Shown: positions 14,060-23,142, numbered from the stretch's first letter. The stretch: DNA of 39,461 bases from Teichococcus wenyumeiae (GCF_003696345.1 NZ_RFLX01000031.1:1-39461), one strand, 5' to 3'. Made by a program: numbers and translations. Notes: a model not told the origin generated them from the sequence alone.

Positions 14060-15217
14060 ATGAGCCGCGGCCCCGCCGTGATCACCGGCGCTGCCGATAC
14101 AGCGGTAGGCGAGTTGCCCGGCTCCAGTTGCATGGGCCTGCATGCCGAGGCGGCCGGGCTCGCCCTGGCCGATGCGGGGCTGCGGCCCGGTGACATCGAT
14201 GGCGTGCTCTGCGCCTATTCCTTTACCGAGCCGCATCTGATGCTGGCCTCGGTCTTCTGCGAATATTTCGGTATCCAGCCGGCCTATTCGGCGGCGATCC
14301 AGGCGGGGGGCGCGACCGGCTGCATCATGGTGATGCAGGCGGCGGCCTTGATCGAAGCGGGAATCTGCAACCATGTGCTGGTTGTGGCGGGCGACAACCG
14401 CCTGACCGGCCTGTCCCGCGACCGTGCCGTCGCGGCGCTGTCGGAGGTCGGGCATCCGCAGTTCGAGCGGCCCTTTGGCGTCACTGTCCCCGCGCTCTAT
14501 GCGCTGGTGGCGCGGGCCTATATGGATGAATACGGCGCCACGCCGGAACATCTGGCCGCCATGGCGGTCGCCAGCCGCACCCATGCGGGCCGCAACCCCA
14601 AGGCCCAGATGCGCGCGCCCATCACGGTGGCCGATGTGCTGGCCAGCCGCCCCATCGCGGAACCGCTGCGGCTGCTGGATTGCTGCCTGATCTCCGATGG
14701 CGGCGCGGCGCTGGTGATCAGCGCGCCCGATGCGGCGCGGGACACGGCGCGGCACCCGGTCACGGTACTGGGAACGGGCCAGAAGAACACGCATGAACAT
14801 CTGCTCGCCGCCCCCAGCCTGACGGAATTCGGCTGCCGCGACAGCGCCGCCCAGGCCTTCGGCCGCGCGGGCGTGACGCCCGCCGATATCGACGTGGCCG
14901 AGATCTACGACAGTTTCACCGTGACCCTGCTGGTGGAACTGGAATCCATCGGTTTCTTCGAGAAAGGCGAGGCCGGGCCTGCGGCGCTGGCCGGCGCGCT
15001 GGACCTCGGCGGCAGGCTGCCCTGCAATACCCATGGCGGCCTGATGTCCTATGCGCATTCCGGCGCGGCCGGCGGCCTCTTCCATGTGGTGGAGGCAGTG
15101 CGCCAATTGCGGGGAGAGGCAGCGGCGCGGCAGGTGCGCGACGCGGAACTGGCCTTCGTGCATGGCGATGGCGGCATCCTCTCCGCCCATTGCTCCCTTG
15201 TGCTGGGGAGGGCGTGA
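14060..15217 (+). CDS. Thiolase-fold protein lacking the nucleophilic Cys, possible retro-aldolase
   Basis: A 385-residue thiolase-superfamily protein of the lipid-transfer/SCP2-like branch (ends such as VAEIYDSFTVTLLVELESIGFFEKGE). At the usual nucleophile site (CATG or CASG) it reads GGATG (residues 83-87), so Gly replaces Cys; Cys88 is nearby but in a different helix position. The His motif is kept as GGLMSYAH (His333). The C-terminal Cys motif is replaced by GDGGILSAH. Thiolase homologues without Cys, paired with a DUF35 protein, include the Ltp2 retro-aldolases. The DUF35 gene follows at once (ATG 1 base after the stop) and MaoC genes precede, so cleavage of a beta-hydroxyacyl-CoA is more likely than thiolysis. 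The function is inferred. Confidence 0.85.
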   Translation: MSRGPAVITGAADTAVGELPGSSCMGLHAEAAGLALADAGLRPGDIDGVLCAYSFTEPHLMLASVFCEYFGIQPAYSAAIQAGGATGCIMVMQAAALIEAGICNHVLVVAGDNRLTGLSRDRAVAALSEVGHPQFERPFGVTVPALYALVARAYMDEYGATPEHLAAMAVASRTHAGRNPKAQMRAPITVADVLASRPIAEPLRLLDCCLISDGGAALVISAPDAARDTARHPVTVLGTGQKNTHEHLLAAPSLTEFGCRDSAAQAFGRAGVTPADIDVAEIYDSFTVTLLVELESIGFFEKGEAGPAALAGALDLGGRLPCNTHGGLMSYAHSGAAGGLFHVVEAVRQLRGEAAARQVRDAELAFVHGDGGILSAHCSLVLGRA

Positions 15218-15218
15218 G

Positions 15219-15647
15219 ATGGCGGAAGCACCGGTGAAGCCGCTTCCCACCCCCAATGCCGATACCCTGCCGTTCTGGGAGGCGGCCGCGCGTGGTGAGT
15301 TGCGCCTGCAGCGCTGCGACGCCTGTGGCAGAACCCAGTTTCCGCCACGGACCATCTGCGCGAAGTGCCACCACCCGGCGCCCGGTTGGGTCACGGCCAG
15401 CGGCCGCGGCCGGCTGGTGAGCCATACCCGTGTGCACCGCCCGCCCTCGGCCGCCTTCAAGCCGGACCTGCCCTATGTAGTGGCCCTGGTCGCGCTGGAG
15501 GAAGGGCCGCGCATCATGGTCACGCTGCGCGGCGCGGCGGCGGAAGCGCCGCGGCTGGGCGATGCCTTGCGCATCCGCTTCGACCCGCCCGCCGGCCCGC
15601 ATGGCATCGCCCTGCCTTACGCGGAACAACACGCGCCGGAATCCTGA
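15219..15647 (+). CDS. DUF35 (Zn-ribbon plus OB-fold) acyl-CoA-associated protein
   Basis: A 142-residue DUF35 protein. The rubredoxin-like Zn ribbon has Cys33, 36, 47 and 50 (CDACG...CAKCH), and an OB-fold follows (GRGRLVSHTRVHRPP through VTLRG). The N-terminal helix LPFWEAAARGELRLQRC is typical. Such proteins bind thiolase-fold partners and are needed for retro-aldolase or HMG-CoA-type complexes. The gene lies directly after the thiolase-like gene and directly before the acyl-CoA synthetase. The ATG at 15219 follows a good GGGAGG. Confidence 0.9.
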   Translation: MAEAPVKPLPTPNADTLPFWEAAARGELRLQRCDACGRTQFPPRTICAKCHHPAPGWVTASGRGRLVSHTRVHRPPSAAFKPDLPYVVALVALEEGPRIMVTLRGAAAEAPRLGDALRIRFDPPAGPHGIALPYAEQHAPES

Positions 15648-15713
15648 ATGCAAACCGGCGGGCAGCGCCAGCAGGCCCGCCGCAACAACAGAATCACTGG
15701 AGGACATGGACCG

Positions 15714-17921
15714 ATGGCCGAGTTCGCACGCGGTGCCGCGCTGATGGCGCCCCTGCCTGCCGCCGCTGCCTGCCACGCGCCCGAGGATGCTCCGCCCCCT
15801 TTGCCCCGGAATGCCCCTGGGAGCAGGCTCGCCGGGGCCCTCGCGCCAGCCTCCATTGCCGTGCTGGGCGCTTCCGACAATCCGCACAAGGCGGGCGGGC
15901 GCCCGATCGCCTTCATGCGCCAGTATGGCTTCCAGGGCCGTGTCTATCCGGTCAACCCGGCGCGGGCGGAGGTGCAGGGGCTGCGCAGCTATGCCTCCCT
16001 GGCCGAGCTGCCGGAGGTGCCGGAACTCGTCATCGTCGCCGTGGGCGGCGCCGAGGGCCTGAGGCTGGTGGAGCAATGCGCGGCGGCCGGCGTGGGCACC
16101 GTCGTGGTCGTGGCCTCCGGCTATGCCGAGGCCGGCGCGGAGGGGGAGGCCCTGCAGGCACGGATGGTGGCTGCCTGCCGGGCCGGCGGCACGCGGCTGG
16201 TGGGGCCGAACTGCCAGGGCCTGGCCAATTTCAGCAACGGCTCCATCGCCAATTTCTCCACCATTTTCCATGAGCAACCGGGGCGCGACGGGCCGCTCGC
16301 CATTATCGGGCAAAGCGGTGCCACCACGCAGGCCGTCTATGCCCTGGCGCAGGCACGCGGCATCCACGCGCGCTATGTGCATGCCACCGGCAACGAGGCC
16401 GATGTGACCGCCGCCGAACTGCTGCTGGAAACGGTGGAGGACACCGAGGTCCGCGCCGTCCTGCTCTATGTCGAGGCGCTGAGCGACCCGGAGACACTGG
16501 CCTGCGCCGCAGCCCGCGCGGCCGAGCGCGGCATCGCGGTGATCGGGGTGAAGAGCGGCCGCACCGCCAATGGGCAAAGGGCGGCCTCTTCCCACACCGG
16601 CGCCATGGCGACGGAGGACCGGGTGATCGATGCCTTCTTCGAGCGCCACAACATCATCCGCGCCGTGGACCCCTATGAGGCGGTTTCCGTGGCCGCGCTG
16701 TGCATCGGCACGCCGCTGCCGCAGGGGAACAACCTGGTTGTCATGAGCAATTCCGGCGCCAGTTGCGTAATGGGCGCCGATACGGCGGATGAGCTGGGAA
16801 TGCCCCTGCTGCCATTCGGGCCCGACACCGCGCGGCAACTGGCGCAGGTCATGCCCGCCTTCAGCAGCGCCAGCAACCCGATCGACCTGACGGGCGCGTT
16901 GCTGACGGACCGGGCGCTCTTTCCCGGCGTCCTGGACGTGCTGAGCGGCGTGGAGGACATCCACCTCCTGATGGTCTCCTTCCCCGTGGCGGGGAGTGGC
17001 TATGACGTCGAGGGCTATGCGGATGCGCTGGCCCGCTTCGCCGCCGGGCGGCGGATCGCGCTGGCCGTCTCCGCCTATCAGGAGCCGGTGCGGGAGGCCT
17101 TCAGCCGGCGTGGCCTGGTGGTCTTCGGCCGGGAACGCGAGGCCCTGCAGGCGCTCCAGACCTATGCGGCCCATGCGGAGCGCCGGCGGCGCCTGGCCGC
17201 GCGGCCCGTGGCGGCGCCACAGCCGGTTCCGGGCCCGCCCGCCATAGCCGGGACGCTGGATGAGGCGCAGAGCCTGCAATACCTGCGGGATGCCGGGCTG
17301 GAGACCATTCCCTTCGCCCTGTGCCGGGATGCCGGGGCAGCGGTGGAGGCCGCCGCGCGGCTGGGCGGCCCGGTGGTGCTCAAGGGCTGCTCGCCGGATA
17401 TCCTGCACAAGAGCGAGCATGGCCTTGTCGCCCTCGGCCTCGAGACGCCGGAGCAGATCCGCGAGGCCGCCAGTCGGCACGCGGAAACCATCCGCACGCT
17501 CGGGGCGCGTTATTCGGGCGCGCTGGTAGCGCGCATGCTGAAGGGCGGGCGTGAGCTTGCGCTGGGCGCCCGCCTGGACCCGGTCTTCGGGCCCGTCGTG
17601 CTGGTCGGGGATGGCGGCATCTATCTGGAGGCGCTGCGGGACTTCCGCCTGCTGGTGCCGCCCTTCACCGAGGCGGACGTGGCCGAGGCCCTGGCGCGTC
17701 TGCGCATCGCCCCGCTGCTCGGCGGCCTGCGCGGGGAGCCGCCGGCCGATGTGGCGGCCTTCTGCCGCATGGCGGCGCGGCTGGGCGAGGTCATGTCGCG
17801 GGCGGAGGGGCGGATCGCCTCGGCCGACATCAACCCCGTCAAGGTTATGGCGGCGGGGCAGGGGGCCTATGCGCTCGATGCGGTGATCGAGCTGGCCGCC
17901 GGAGAGCCGCCAGGAAGGTGA
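15714..17921 (+). CDS. Acyl-CoA synthetase, ADP-forming (fused alpha and beta parts)
   Basis: Activates an organic acid to its CoA ester with formation of ADP and phosphate. The 735 residues hold a CoA-binding Rossmann domain (SIAVLGASDNPHKAGG), succinyl-CoA-synthetase-like domains with AIIGQSGATTQ, the phospho-His loop RAASSHTGAM (His294), and a C-terminal ATP-grasp part (GGPVVLKGCSPDILHKSEHGLVALGL). The ATG at 15714 is preceded by GGAGG at good distance; an ATG at 15648, right after the DUF35 stop, is in frame but has no ribosome site. Its place in the MaoC/thiolase operon suggests that it supplies or salvages a CoA ester for that pathway. Confidence 0.92.
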   Translation: MAEFARGAALMAPLPAAAACHAPEDAPPPLPRNAPGSRLAGALAPASIAVLGASDNPHKAGGRPIAFMRQYGFQGRVYPVNPARAEVQGLRSYASLAELPEVPELVIVAVGGAEGLRLVEQCAAAGVGTVVVVASGYAEAGAEGEALQARMVAACRAGGTRLVGPNCQGLANFSNGSIANFSTIFHEQPGRDGPLAIIGQSGATTQAVYALAQARGIHARYVHATGNEADVTAAELLLETVEDTEVRAVLLYVEALSDPETLACAAARAAERGIAVIGVKSGRTANGQRAASSHTGAMATEDRVIDAFFERHNIIRAVDPYEAVSVAALCIGTPLPQGNNLVVMSNSGASCVMGADTADELGMPLLPFGPDTARQLAQVMPAFSSASNPIDLTGALLTDRALFPGVLDVLSGVEDIHLLMVSFPVAGSGYDVEGYADALARFAAGRRIALAVSAYQEPVREAFSRRGLVVFGREREALQALQTYAAHAERRRRLAARPVAAPQPVPGPPAIAGTLDEAQSLQYLRDAGLETIPFALCRDAGAAVEAAARLGGPVVLKGCSPDILHKSEHGLVALGLETPEQIREAASRHAETIRTLGARYSGALVARMLKGGRELALGARLDPVFGPVVLVGDGGIYLEALRDFRLLVPPFTEADVAEALARLRIAPLLGGLRGEPPADVAAFCRMAARLGEVMSRAEGRIASADINPVKVMAAGQGAYALDAVIELAAGEPPGR

Positions 17922-17986
17922 GGCACCCCGCCGGCACTCTCCCAAGCTGAATACGGCCAACAATAAAAGAGGATGGAAACAGTCCG

Positions 17987-18973
17987 ATGATCACGCTGCC
18001 GCGCCGCGCCGCGCTCATGGCGCCCTTCCTGACCCTGCTGCCCGCCGCCGCGCGGGCGAATGACTGGCGCCCGAACCAGCCGATGAAGCTGCTCGTTGCC
18101 GCTGCACCGGGCGGCACCACGGATATCATGGCGCGTCTCTTCGCCGCCCATCTGCAGGCGCGCTGGGGCAGCACCGTGGTGGTGGACAACAAGGGCGGCG
18201 GCCGCGGCACCATCGCCGGCGCCGAGGTCGCGCACGCGGCACCGGACATGCTGACGCTGCTGTGCAGTAACATCGGCCCGCAGAGCATCGCCTATTCGCT
18301 GTTCCGCAACCTTTCCTACAAGCCGGCGAATTTCCAGCCCGTCTCGAACATGATCCGCACCGCCAATGTGCTGGTGGTGCATCCTTCGGTGCCGGTGTCC
18401 ACCGTTCCGGAATTCGTCGCCCATCTGCGGCGCAACCCCGGCAAGCTGACCTATGGCACGGCGGGGGTGGGGCAGTCGCCGCATGTCTGCGGTGCCTGGT
18501 TCAACCAGCTGACACGCACGGATGCCGCGCCCGTGCATTACCGGGGATCGGCGCCGGCCATGCTGGATCTCATGTCCGGCAATATCCAGTTCATGTTCGA
18601 CAATCTCTCCACGGCCATCCAGCAGATCCACAATGGCGCCGTGAAGGCGCTGGCCGTCACAAGCGCGGAGCGCAACCCGCGCCTGCCGGAGCTTCCGGCA
18701 TTGCGGGAGACGATGCCGGAGCTGGCGGAATACGAGATGAACTCCTGGTTCGGCATCTTCGCCCCCGCCGGCGTGCCGCGCCCCGCCCTGCAGGCCGTCA
18801 ACCTGGAGATCAAGGCTATGCTGGAAACGCCGGAGGCGAAAGCCCGGCTCAACGAGATGGCCGGCGCGGCAGCCTATGGCACGCCGGAGGAATTCACCGC
18901 CTTCGTGAACAACGAGATCGAGAAATGGGGCGCGGTGGTGCGGCGCGAGGGGGTGCAGATCGACGCCACCTAG
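17987..18973 (+). CDS. Bug-type (TctC family) periplasmic solute-binding protein
   Basis: A 328-residue tripartite tricarboxylate transporter receptor. The signal peptide (about residues 1-25) ends in AARAND, then the family sequence MKLLVAAAPGGTTDIMARLF, GKLTYGTAGVGQSPHVCGAWF, GSAPAMLDLMSGNIQFMFDN and FGIFAPAGVPRPALQAVN. It binds carboxylates or related small molecules in the periplasm. No TctA or TctB membrane genes are nearby, so it is an orphan receptor. It may recognise the acid handled by the upstream CoA genes. A 65-bp gap separates it from the synthetase. Confidence 0.93.
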   Translation: MITLPRRAALMAPFLTLLPAAARANDWRPNQPMKLLVAAAPGGTTDIMARLFAAHLQARWGSTVVVDNKGGGRGTIAGAEVAHAAPDMLTLLCSNIGPQSIAYSLFRNLSYKPANFQPVSNMIRTANVLVVHPSVPVSTVPEFVAHLRRNPGKLTYGTAGVGQSPHVCGAWFNQLTRTDAAPVHYRGSAPAMLDLMSGNIQFMFDNLSTAIQQIHNGAVKALAVTSAERNPRLPELPALRETMPELAEYEMNSWFGIFAPAGVPRPALQAVNLEIKAMLETPEAKARLNEMAGAAAYGTPEEFTAFVNNEIEKWGAVVRREGVQIDAT

Positions 18974-19135
18974 CGCCGGGCCCTCCGGCCGCCGATCAAG
19001 GCGCCGAGGCTTGACCCGGCCTGCCGGACCCGACATCCATGGAGGCCTGGGATCGCCAGGCACCTTCTCCGGAGAGCACCTCCATGTTCAGGCGCTGCCC
19101 TGCGCAGAACGCCCCTCACGACCACGGCTGCCGGC

Positions 19136-19834
19136 GTGGCCGCGTCTGAGCGGCGCCGCCCGGCGGCCGCTCATGGGGCGCCCAGGGACAAGGCGGCGCC
19201 GGCACAGGGCAAACGGCAGCAGAATAACGCGCGTATCCGCCACGCGCTGTTCGACGCCGCGGCGCGGGTGGTGGGTGAATTCGGCTATGCGGAGGCTTCC
19301 ATCGCCCGCATCACCGAGGCCGCGGGCGTGGCACAGGGCACTTTCTACAATTACTTCGCCTCTCGCCAGGATCTTTTGAACCAGCTCCTCCCGAAGCTGG
19401 GAGAGGAGATGCTGGCGTATATCGCCGCCGAGGTGCAGGGCATCTCCGGCGAGGTCGAGCGGGAGGAACGCCGCTTCGCCGCCTTCTTCGGCTTCCTGGA
19501 GCAGCGGCCTGCCTTCTTCCGCATCCTGAACGAGGCGGAGCTGTTCGCGCCACAGGGCTTCCGGCAGCATTTCGAGAATATCGCCGAAAGCTATCTTGCC
19601 GCACTGCGGCACGCGCATGCGCGCGGCGGGCTGCCGGGCTTTGCGGAGGAGGAACTGGAGCCGCTGGTGTTCCTGCTCATGGCCATGCGCAGCTACACGA
19701 GCATGCGCTACGCCTATACCGATGGCGGCCAGGCACGGCGGCCGCCCGATGCGCTCTGGCGCGCTTACGCCAAGCTGCTGCGCCATGGCCTGAGTGGCGC
19801 TGCCCCAGGTCCGAAGAAGCGGCAAGAAAGATGA
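19136..19834 (+). CDS. TetR/AcrR-family regulator
   Basis: A 232-residue TetR protein with a long basic N-terminal tail and a helix-turn-helix at about residues 40-85 (ARITEAAGVAQGTFYNYFASRQDLL). The ligand domain that follows is typical of TetR_C members. The start appears to be GTG at 19136; no ATG in frame precedes the helix-turn-helix. It lies directly upstream of the Liv-type operon in the same direction, and a 26-bp inverted repeat covers its stop codon, just before the operon promoter. Control of that operon is inferred. Confidence 0.88.
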   Translation: MAASERRRPAAAHGAPRDKAAPAQGKRQQNNARIRHALFDAAARVVGEFGYAEASIARITEAAGVAQGTFYNYFASRQDLLNQLLPKLGEEMLAYIAAEVQGISGEVEREERRFAAFFGFLEQRPAFFRILNEAELFAPQGFRQHFENIAESYLAALRHAHARGGLPGFAEEELEPLVFLLMAMRSYTSMRYAYTDGGQARRPPDALWRAYAKLLRHGLSGAAPGPKKRQER

Positions 19835-19851
19835 ACGGCCGCTCATCTTTC
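19826..19851. promoter_or_regulatory. Inverted repeat at the tetR stop, candidate TetR operator
   Basis: GAAAGATGA-N8-TCATCTTTC, perfect 9-bp arms. It overlaps the tetR stop codon and ends 3 bp before a TTGACG -35 box. It could be the operator of the TetR protein or a terminator hairpin, although no T-run beyond TTT follows. Confidence 0.5.
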
Positions 19852-19854
19852 CGA

Positions 19855-19883
19855 TTGACGCTGACGCGGCGCGGAACCTAGCC
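19855..19883 (+). promoter_or_regulatory. Predicted promoter of the Liv-type operon
   Basis: TTGACG (19855-19860), a 17-bp spacer and CTAGCC (19878-19883), about 65 bp upstream of the receptor gene. The -10 is weak but resembles the CTAGAT of the predicted antisense promoter at 11133. Confidence 0.45.
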
Positions 19884-19950
19884 TTCTCCGCAATGGCGCC
19901 TCGAAGCGCTGACCGCGGCGGCACACAGCCGGCGCGAAAGGGAGAGAAGC

Positions 19951-21219
19951 ATGTCGAAGACCGATCGGGGCGGGCCGGGCCGCCGCGGCCTCCTTGCCTT
20001 GTCCGCTGGCCTGGGCGCTGTCGCCATCGCAGGCTTTCCCATGATCGCCAGGGGGCAGGGCCAGCGCCCCATCCGCATCGGCATGCCGACCATCCTTTCC
20101 GGCCGCGTGGCGCAGCTCGGCATCTCCTCCCGCGACGCGGTGATGATGGAGGTGGAGAAGTTCAACGCGGCGGGTGGGCTGGACGGGCGGCCGATCGAGG
20201 TGATCGTGCGCGACAGCCGCGGCGTGCCGGCGGAAGCGGCGCGCCTGGCGCGCGAGATGATCAGCGAGGGCGTCGATATCCTCTTCGACGGCGAGCCCTC
20301 CTCCGGCGGCTTCGCGGTGCATGAGGTGGTGCGCGAGACCGGCACGCTGACGCTGCACATCAACACCGAAACCTCCTCGATGAGCGCGGACCCGAAGCAG
20401 CGCTTCTGGAACGCCTTCCGCGTCGCGCGCCAGGGCATCCATGACTCCATCGCGGGCGGCGTCTATGCGGCGGAGATCGTGAAGGCCAAGAACCTGCGGC
20501 GCTGGATGACCGTCTCGCCCGATTATGCCTATGGGCGCGACACCACGGCCGAGTTCATCGAATACCTGAAGTATTTTACGCCCGATGTGCAGGTGGTGGG
20601 CGAGACCTGGCCCAAGCTCTTCCAGCCGGATTACACCGAGAACGTGACGCGCCTCGCGCAGGGGCGGCCGCAGGCGGTCTATTCCTGCCTCTGGGCCGGC
20701 GACCTCGTGGCCTTCGTGGAGCAGGCGGCGCTCTACGGCCTCTTCAGCCAGGCTGAGTATTTCGCCGTCAACATGGCCGACTACACCACGCTGAAGCAGA
20801 TCAAGCAGCTGCCGCGCGGCGTGCACTCGGGCAACCGCTATCTCTCCAGCTATCCGCCGCAGCCGACCAATGCGGCCTTCGGGCGGGATTACAGCAAGCG
20901 CTACAACAATACCTATCCCACCAACTGGTCCTGGCAATCCGCGACGGCCGTGCACCTCACCATCGCCGCGCTGAAGAAGGTGGGCGGCACCGACCCTCGC
21001 AAGCTGGCCGAGGCACTGCGCGGCCTGACCATCGACAGCCCCTTCGGCGCCGATGGCAAGGTGACGATGCGCGCCGAGGACCAGACGCTGGTGGGCTATG
21101 CCATCGGCTGGGGCACCACCATCCCGGCCGAGCCCTATGTGAACGGCATCAAGACCGCCGACTGGAACCAGATCACGCAGCTCGAGCAGGAATGGAAGAA
21201 GGGCAAGGGCTGGGCCTGA
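19951..21219 (+). CDS. Liv-type ABC transporter substrate-binding protein
   Basis: A 422-residue periplasmic receptor of the branched-chain amino acid/amide family. The N-terminus has RRGLLALSAG with a hydrophobic stretch (Tat- or Sec-type signal, cleavage likely near ARGQG). Mature motifs are IRIGMPTILSGRVAQLGISSRDAVMMEVEKFNAAGG (about residues 41-75) and MISEGVDILFDGEPSSGG. It is followed by two permease and two ATPase genes, so this is a complete importer. The family also takes up urea, amides and aromatic acids; the nearby CoA ligase suggests an organic acid. AGGGAGAG precedes the ATG. Confidence 0.93.
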   Translation: MSKTDRGGPGRRGLLALSAGLGAVAIAGFPMIARGQGQRPIRIGMPTILSGRVAQLGISSRDAVMMEVEKFNAAGGLDGRPIEVIVRDSRGVPAEAARLAREMISEGVDILFDGEPSSGGFAVHEVVRETGTLTLHINTETSSMSADPKQRFWNAFRVARQGIHDSIAGGVYAAEIVKAKNLRRWMTVSPDYAYGRDTTAEFIEYLKYFTPDVQVVGETWPKLFQPDYTENVTRLAQGRPQAVYSCLWAGDLVAFVEQAALYGLFSQAEYFAVNMADYTTLKQIKQLPRGVHSGNRYLSSYPPQPTNAAFGRDYSKRYNNTYPTNWSWQSATAVHLTIAALKKVGGTDPRKLAEALRGLTIDSPFGADGKVTMRAEDQTLVGYAIGWGTTIPAEPYVNGIKTADWNQITQLEQEWKKGKGWA

Positions 21220-21274
21220 CCTTTCTCCGGGGCCGCGCGCCGCGGCCCCGCCCTTCCTGCCTGGAGCGTGCTTC

Positions 21275-22177
21275 ATGGATCTTGGTGAACTCGCGGCCTG
21301 CGTCGGCTCCCTCTCCTGCGTCGTGACGCAGGTCTCGGCGGGGCTGACCATCGGCCTGCTTCTGTTTCTCGTGGCCTCCGGCCTCACGCTGATCTTCGGC
21401 GTGCTGGGGCTAGTGAATTTCGCCCATGGCACGCTCTACATGATGGGTGCCTATTTCGCGCTCTCCGCCTATGCCGTGACGGAAAGCTTCGTGGTGGCGA
21501 CGGTGGCCGGCGCGCTCGGCGTCGCGGTGCTGGGCTTCGCCATGGAGCGCACGCTCTTCCGCCGCATCTATGGCGCCGATGTGCTGATGCAGCTGCTGGT
21601 CTGCTACGCCGTCATCCTGATCATGGATGACGTGGTCAAGATCGTCTGGGGCGGCGACTTCCTGAAGATGGACATGCCAGAAGCCTTCCGGCGGCCGCCC
21701 ATGCTGATCGGCGGCGGCATCGTGCCGCTCTTCTACCTCGTGCTCTTCATTGTCACCCTGGTGGTGGCGGCGCTGCTGGCGCTGGGCATGAGCCGGACGC
21801 GCTTCGGCCGCACTATCCGCGCTGCGGCGGTCAACCCGACCATGGTGGCCTCGCTCGGGGTGAATACCAGCATGGTCTTCGCCGTGGTCTTCGCCGTCGG
21901 CGCAGGGCTGGCGGGGCTGGCGGGGGCGCTCTCGGCGCCCATCCGCTCCGTGGTGCCGGGCGCTGGCGTCTCGATCCTGATCGAGAGCTTCATCGTCACC
22001 GTCATCGGCGGCATGGGCTCCATCGGCGGCGCGCTGGTGGCGGCGCTGCTGATCGGCCTCACCCGCTCCTTCGGCTCCATTGGTTTCCCGCTCTTCACCG
22101 AGGGGCTGATGTTCGTGATGATGGCCGTCATCCTGCTGGTGAAGCCCAGCGGCCTGGCCGGGAAGCGCATGTCATGA
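21275..22177 (+). CDS. livH: Liv-type ABC permease, LivH family
   Basis: A 300-residue inner-membrane permease with about eight hydrophobic segments. The family stretch GLTLIFGVLGLVNFAHGTLYMMGAY lies near the N-terminus (about residues 35-60), with NPTMVASLGVNTSMVFAVVF and GGMGSIGGALVAALLIG later. It forms the channel with the next permease. Its stop overlaps the livM ATG (ATGA). The gene name gives family membership only; the substrate is not known. Confidence 0.94.
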   Translation: MDLGELAACVGSLSCVVTQVSAGLTIGLLLFLVASGLTLIFGVLGLVNFAHGTLYMMGAYFALSAYAVTESFVVATVAGALGVAVLGFAMERTLFRRIYGADVLMQLLVCYAVILIMDDVVKIVWGGDFLKMDMPEAFRRPPMLIGGGIVPLFYLVLFIVTLVVAALLALGMSRTRFGRTIRAAAVNPTMVASLGVNTSMVFAVVFAVGAGLAGLAGALSAPIRSVVPGAGVSILIESFIVTVIGGMGSIGGALVAALLIGLTRSFGSIGFPLFTEGLMFVMMAVILLVKPSGLAGKRMS

Positions 22178-23142
22178 AGCTCTTTTCCGGCTGGCGCGGC
22201 GACGTGCTGATCGCGCTGGGCGCCCTGGTCCTGACGGCGCTGCTGGTGCTGGGCCTCGGCTCCAACGGGCTGGTGGATTTCACCATCCGCTTCGGCATCT
22301 TCGGGCTGCTGGTGCTGTCGCTGAACCTGCTGATCGGCACCTCGGGCCTCGTCTCCTTCGGCCATGCGGCCTTCTTCGGCAGCGGCGCCTATGCCTTTGG
22401 GCTGTTGATGCAATCGGGCGGCTGGTCGGTGCCCGCCGCCATCCTCGCATCGCTCGCCAGCAGCGCGCTGCTGGCCCTGGTGATCGGCGCGCTCTGCGTG
22501 CGGCTCTCCGAGATCTACTTCGCCTTCCTCACCCTGGCCTTCCAGATGCTGATCCATTCCATGATCATCTCCTGGGTCTCGCTCACCGGCGGCGACCAGG
22601 GGCTGATGGGCGGCGTGCCGAAGCCGCCTTTCCTGGGCATCGAGCTGGCCCGTCCGCAGCACCTGGCGCTCTTCGCCGCCGCCTGCCTCGCCGTCTCGGC
22701 GGTGCTGCTGCGGCAGGTGATCCGCTCGCCCTTCGGCGCCGCCCTGCGGATGCTGCGGGACAACCCCCAGCGCGCCGCCTTCCTGGGCCTTTCCGTTTTC
22801 CGCTACCGGCTCGGCGCCTTCGTCATCGCCGGCACCTTCGCGGGGCTCTCGGGCGTGCTGATGTCCCTCTACGTCTCCGGCGCCTTCCCGACCTTCCTCT
22901 ACTGGACCACCTCGGGCGAGGCGCTGTTCATGATCATGCTCGGCGGCATCGGCACCTTCCTGGGGCCGCTGGTGGGCGCGGCCGCCTTCCTCTTCATCAG
23001 CGACCGCATCACCTCCTTCACCGAGCACCACGGGCTCTTTTTCGGCGCCGTGCTGCTGCTGCTCGTCCTCGGCCTGCGCAAGGGCATGCTGGACTGGGCG
23101 GTGGAGGCCTGGCGCAGCCGGCGTGAAAGGCAAAAGGCATGA
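22174..23142 (+). CDS. livM: Liv-type ABC permease, LivM family
   Basis: A 322-residue membrane permease. Its motifs are LLVLSLNLLIGTSGLVSFGHAAFFGSGAYA (about residues 46-75), TGGDQGLMGGVPKPPF, RSPFGAALRMLRDNPQRAAFLG (the loop that contacts the ATPase), and GGIGTFLGPLVGAAAFLF. Both ends overlap neighbours by 4 bp: livH before and an SDR gene after. It is the second half of the transporter channel. Confidence 0.94.
   Translation: MKLFSGWRGDVLIALGALVLTALLVLGLGSNGLVDFTIRFGIFGLLVLSLNLLIGTSGLVSFGHAAFFGSGAYAFGLLMQSGGWSVPAAILASLASSALLALVIGALCVRLSEIYFAFLTLAFQMLIHSMIISWVSLTGGDQGLMGGVPKPPFLGIELARPQHLALFAAACLAVSAVLLRQVIRSPFGAALRMLRDNPQRAAFLGLSVFRYRLGAFVIAGTFAGLSGVLMSLYVSGAFPTFLYWTTSGEALFMIMLGGIGTFLGPLVGAAAFLFISDRITSFTEHHGLFFGAVLLLLVLGLRKGMLDWAVEAWRSRRERQKA

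Noticed and set aside
14916-17963. Open frame of about 1015 codons on the minus strand
   Set aside because: It lies opposite the thiolase, DUF35 and CoA-synthetase genes, has low-complexity Gly/Arg/His-rich translation and no family motifs. Long antisense frames are expected in such GC-rich DNA.
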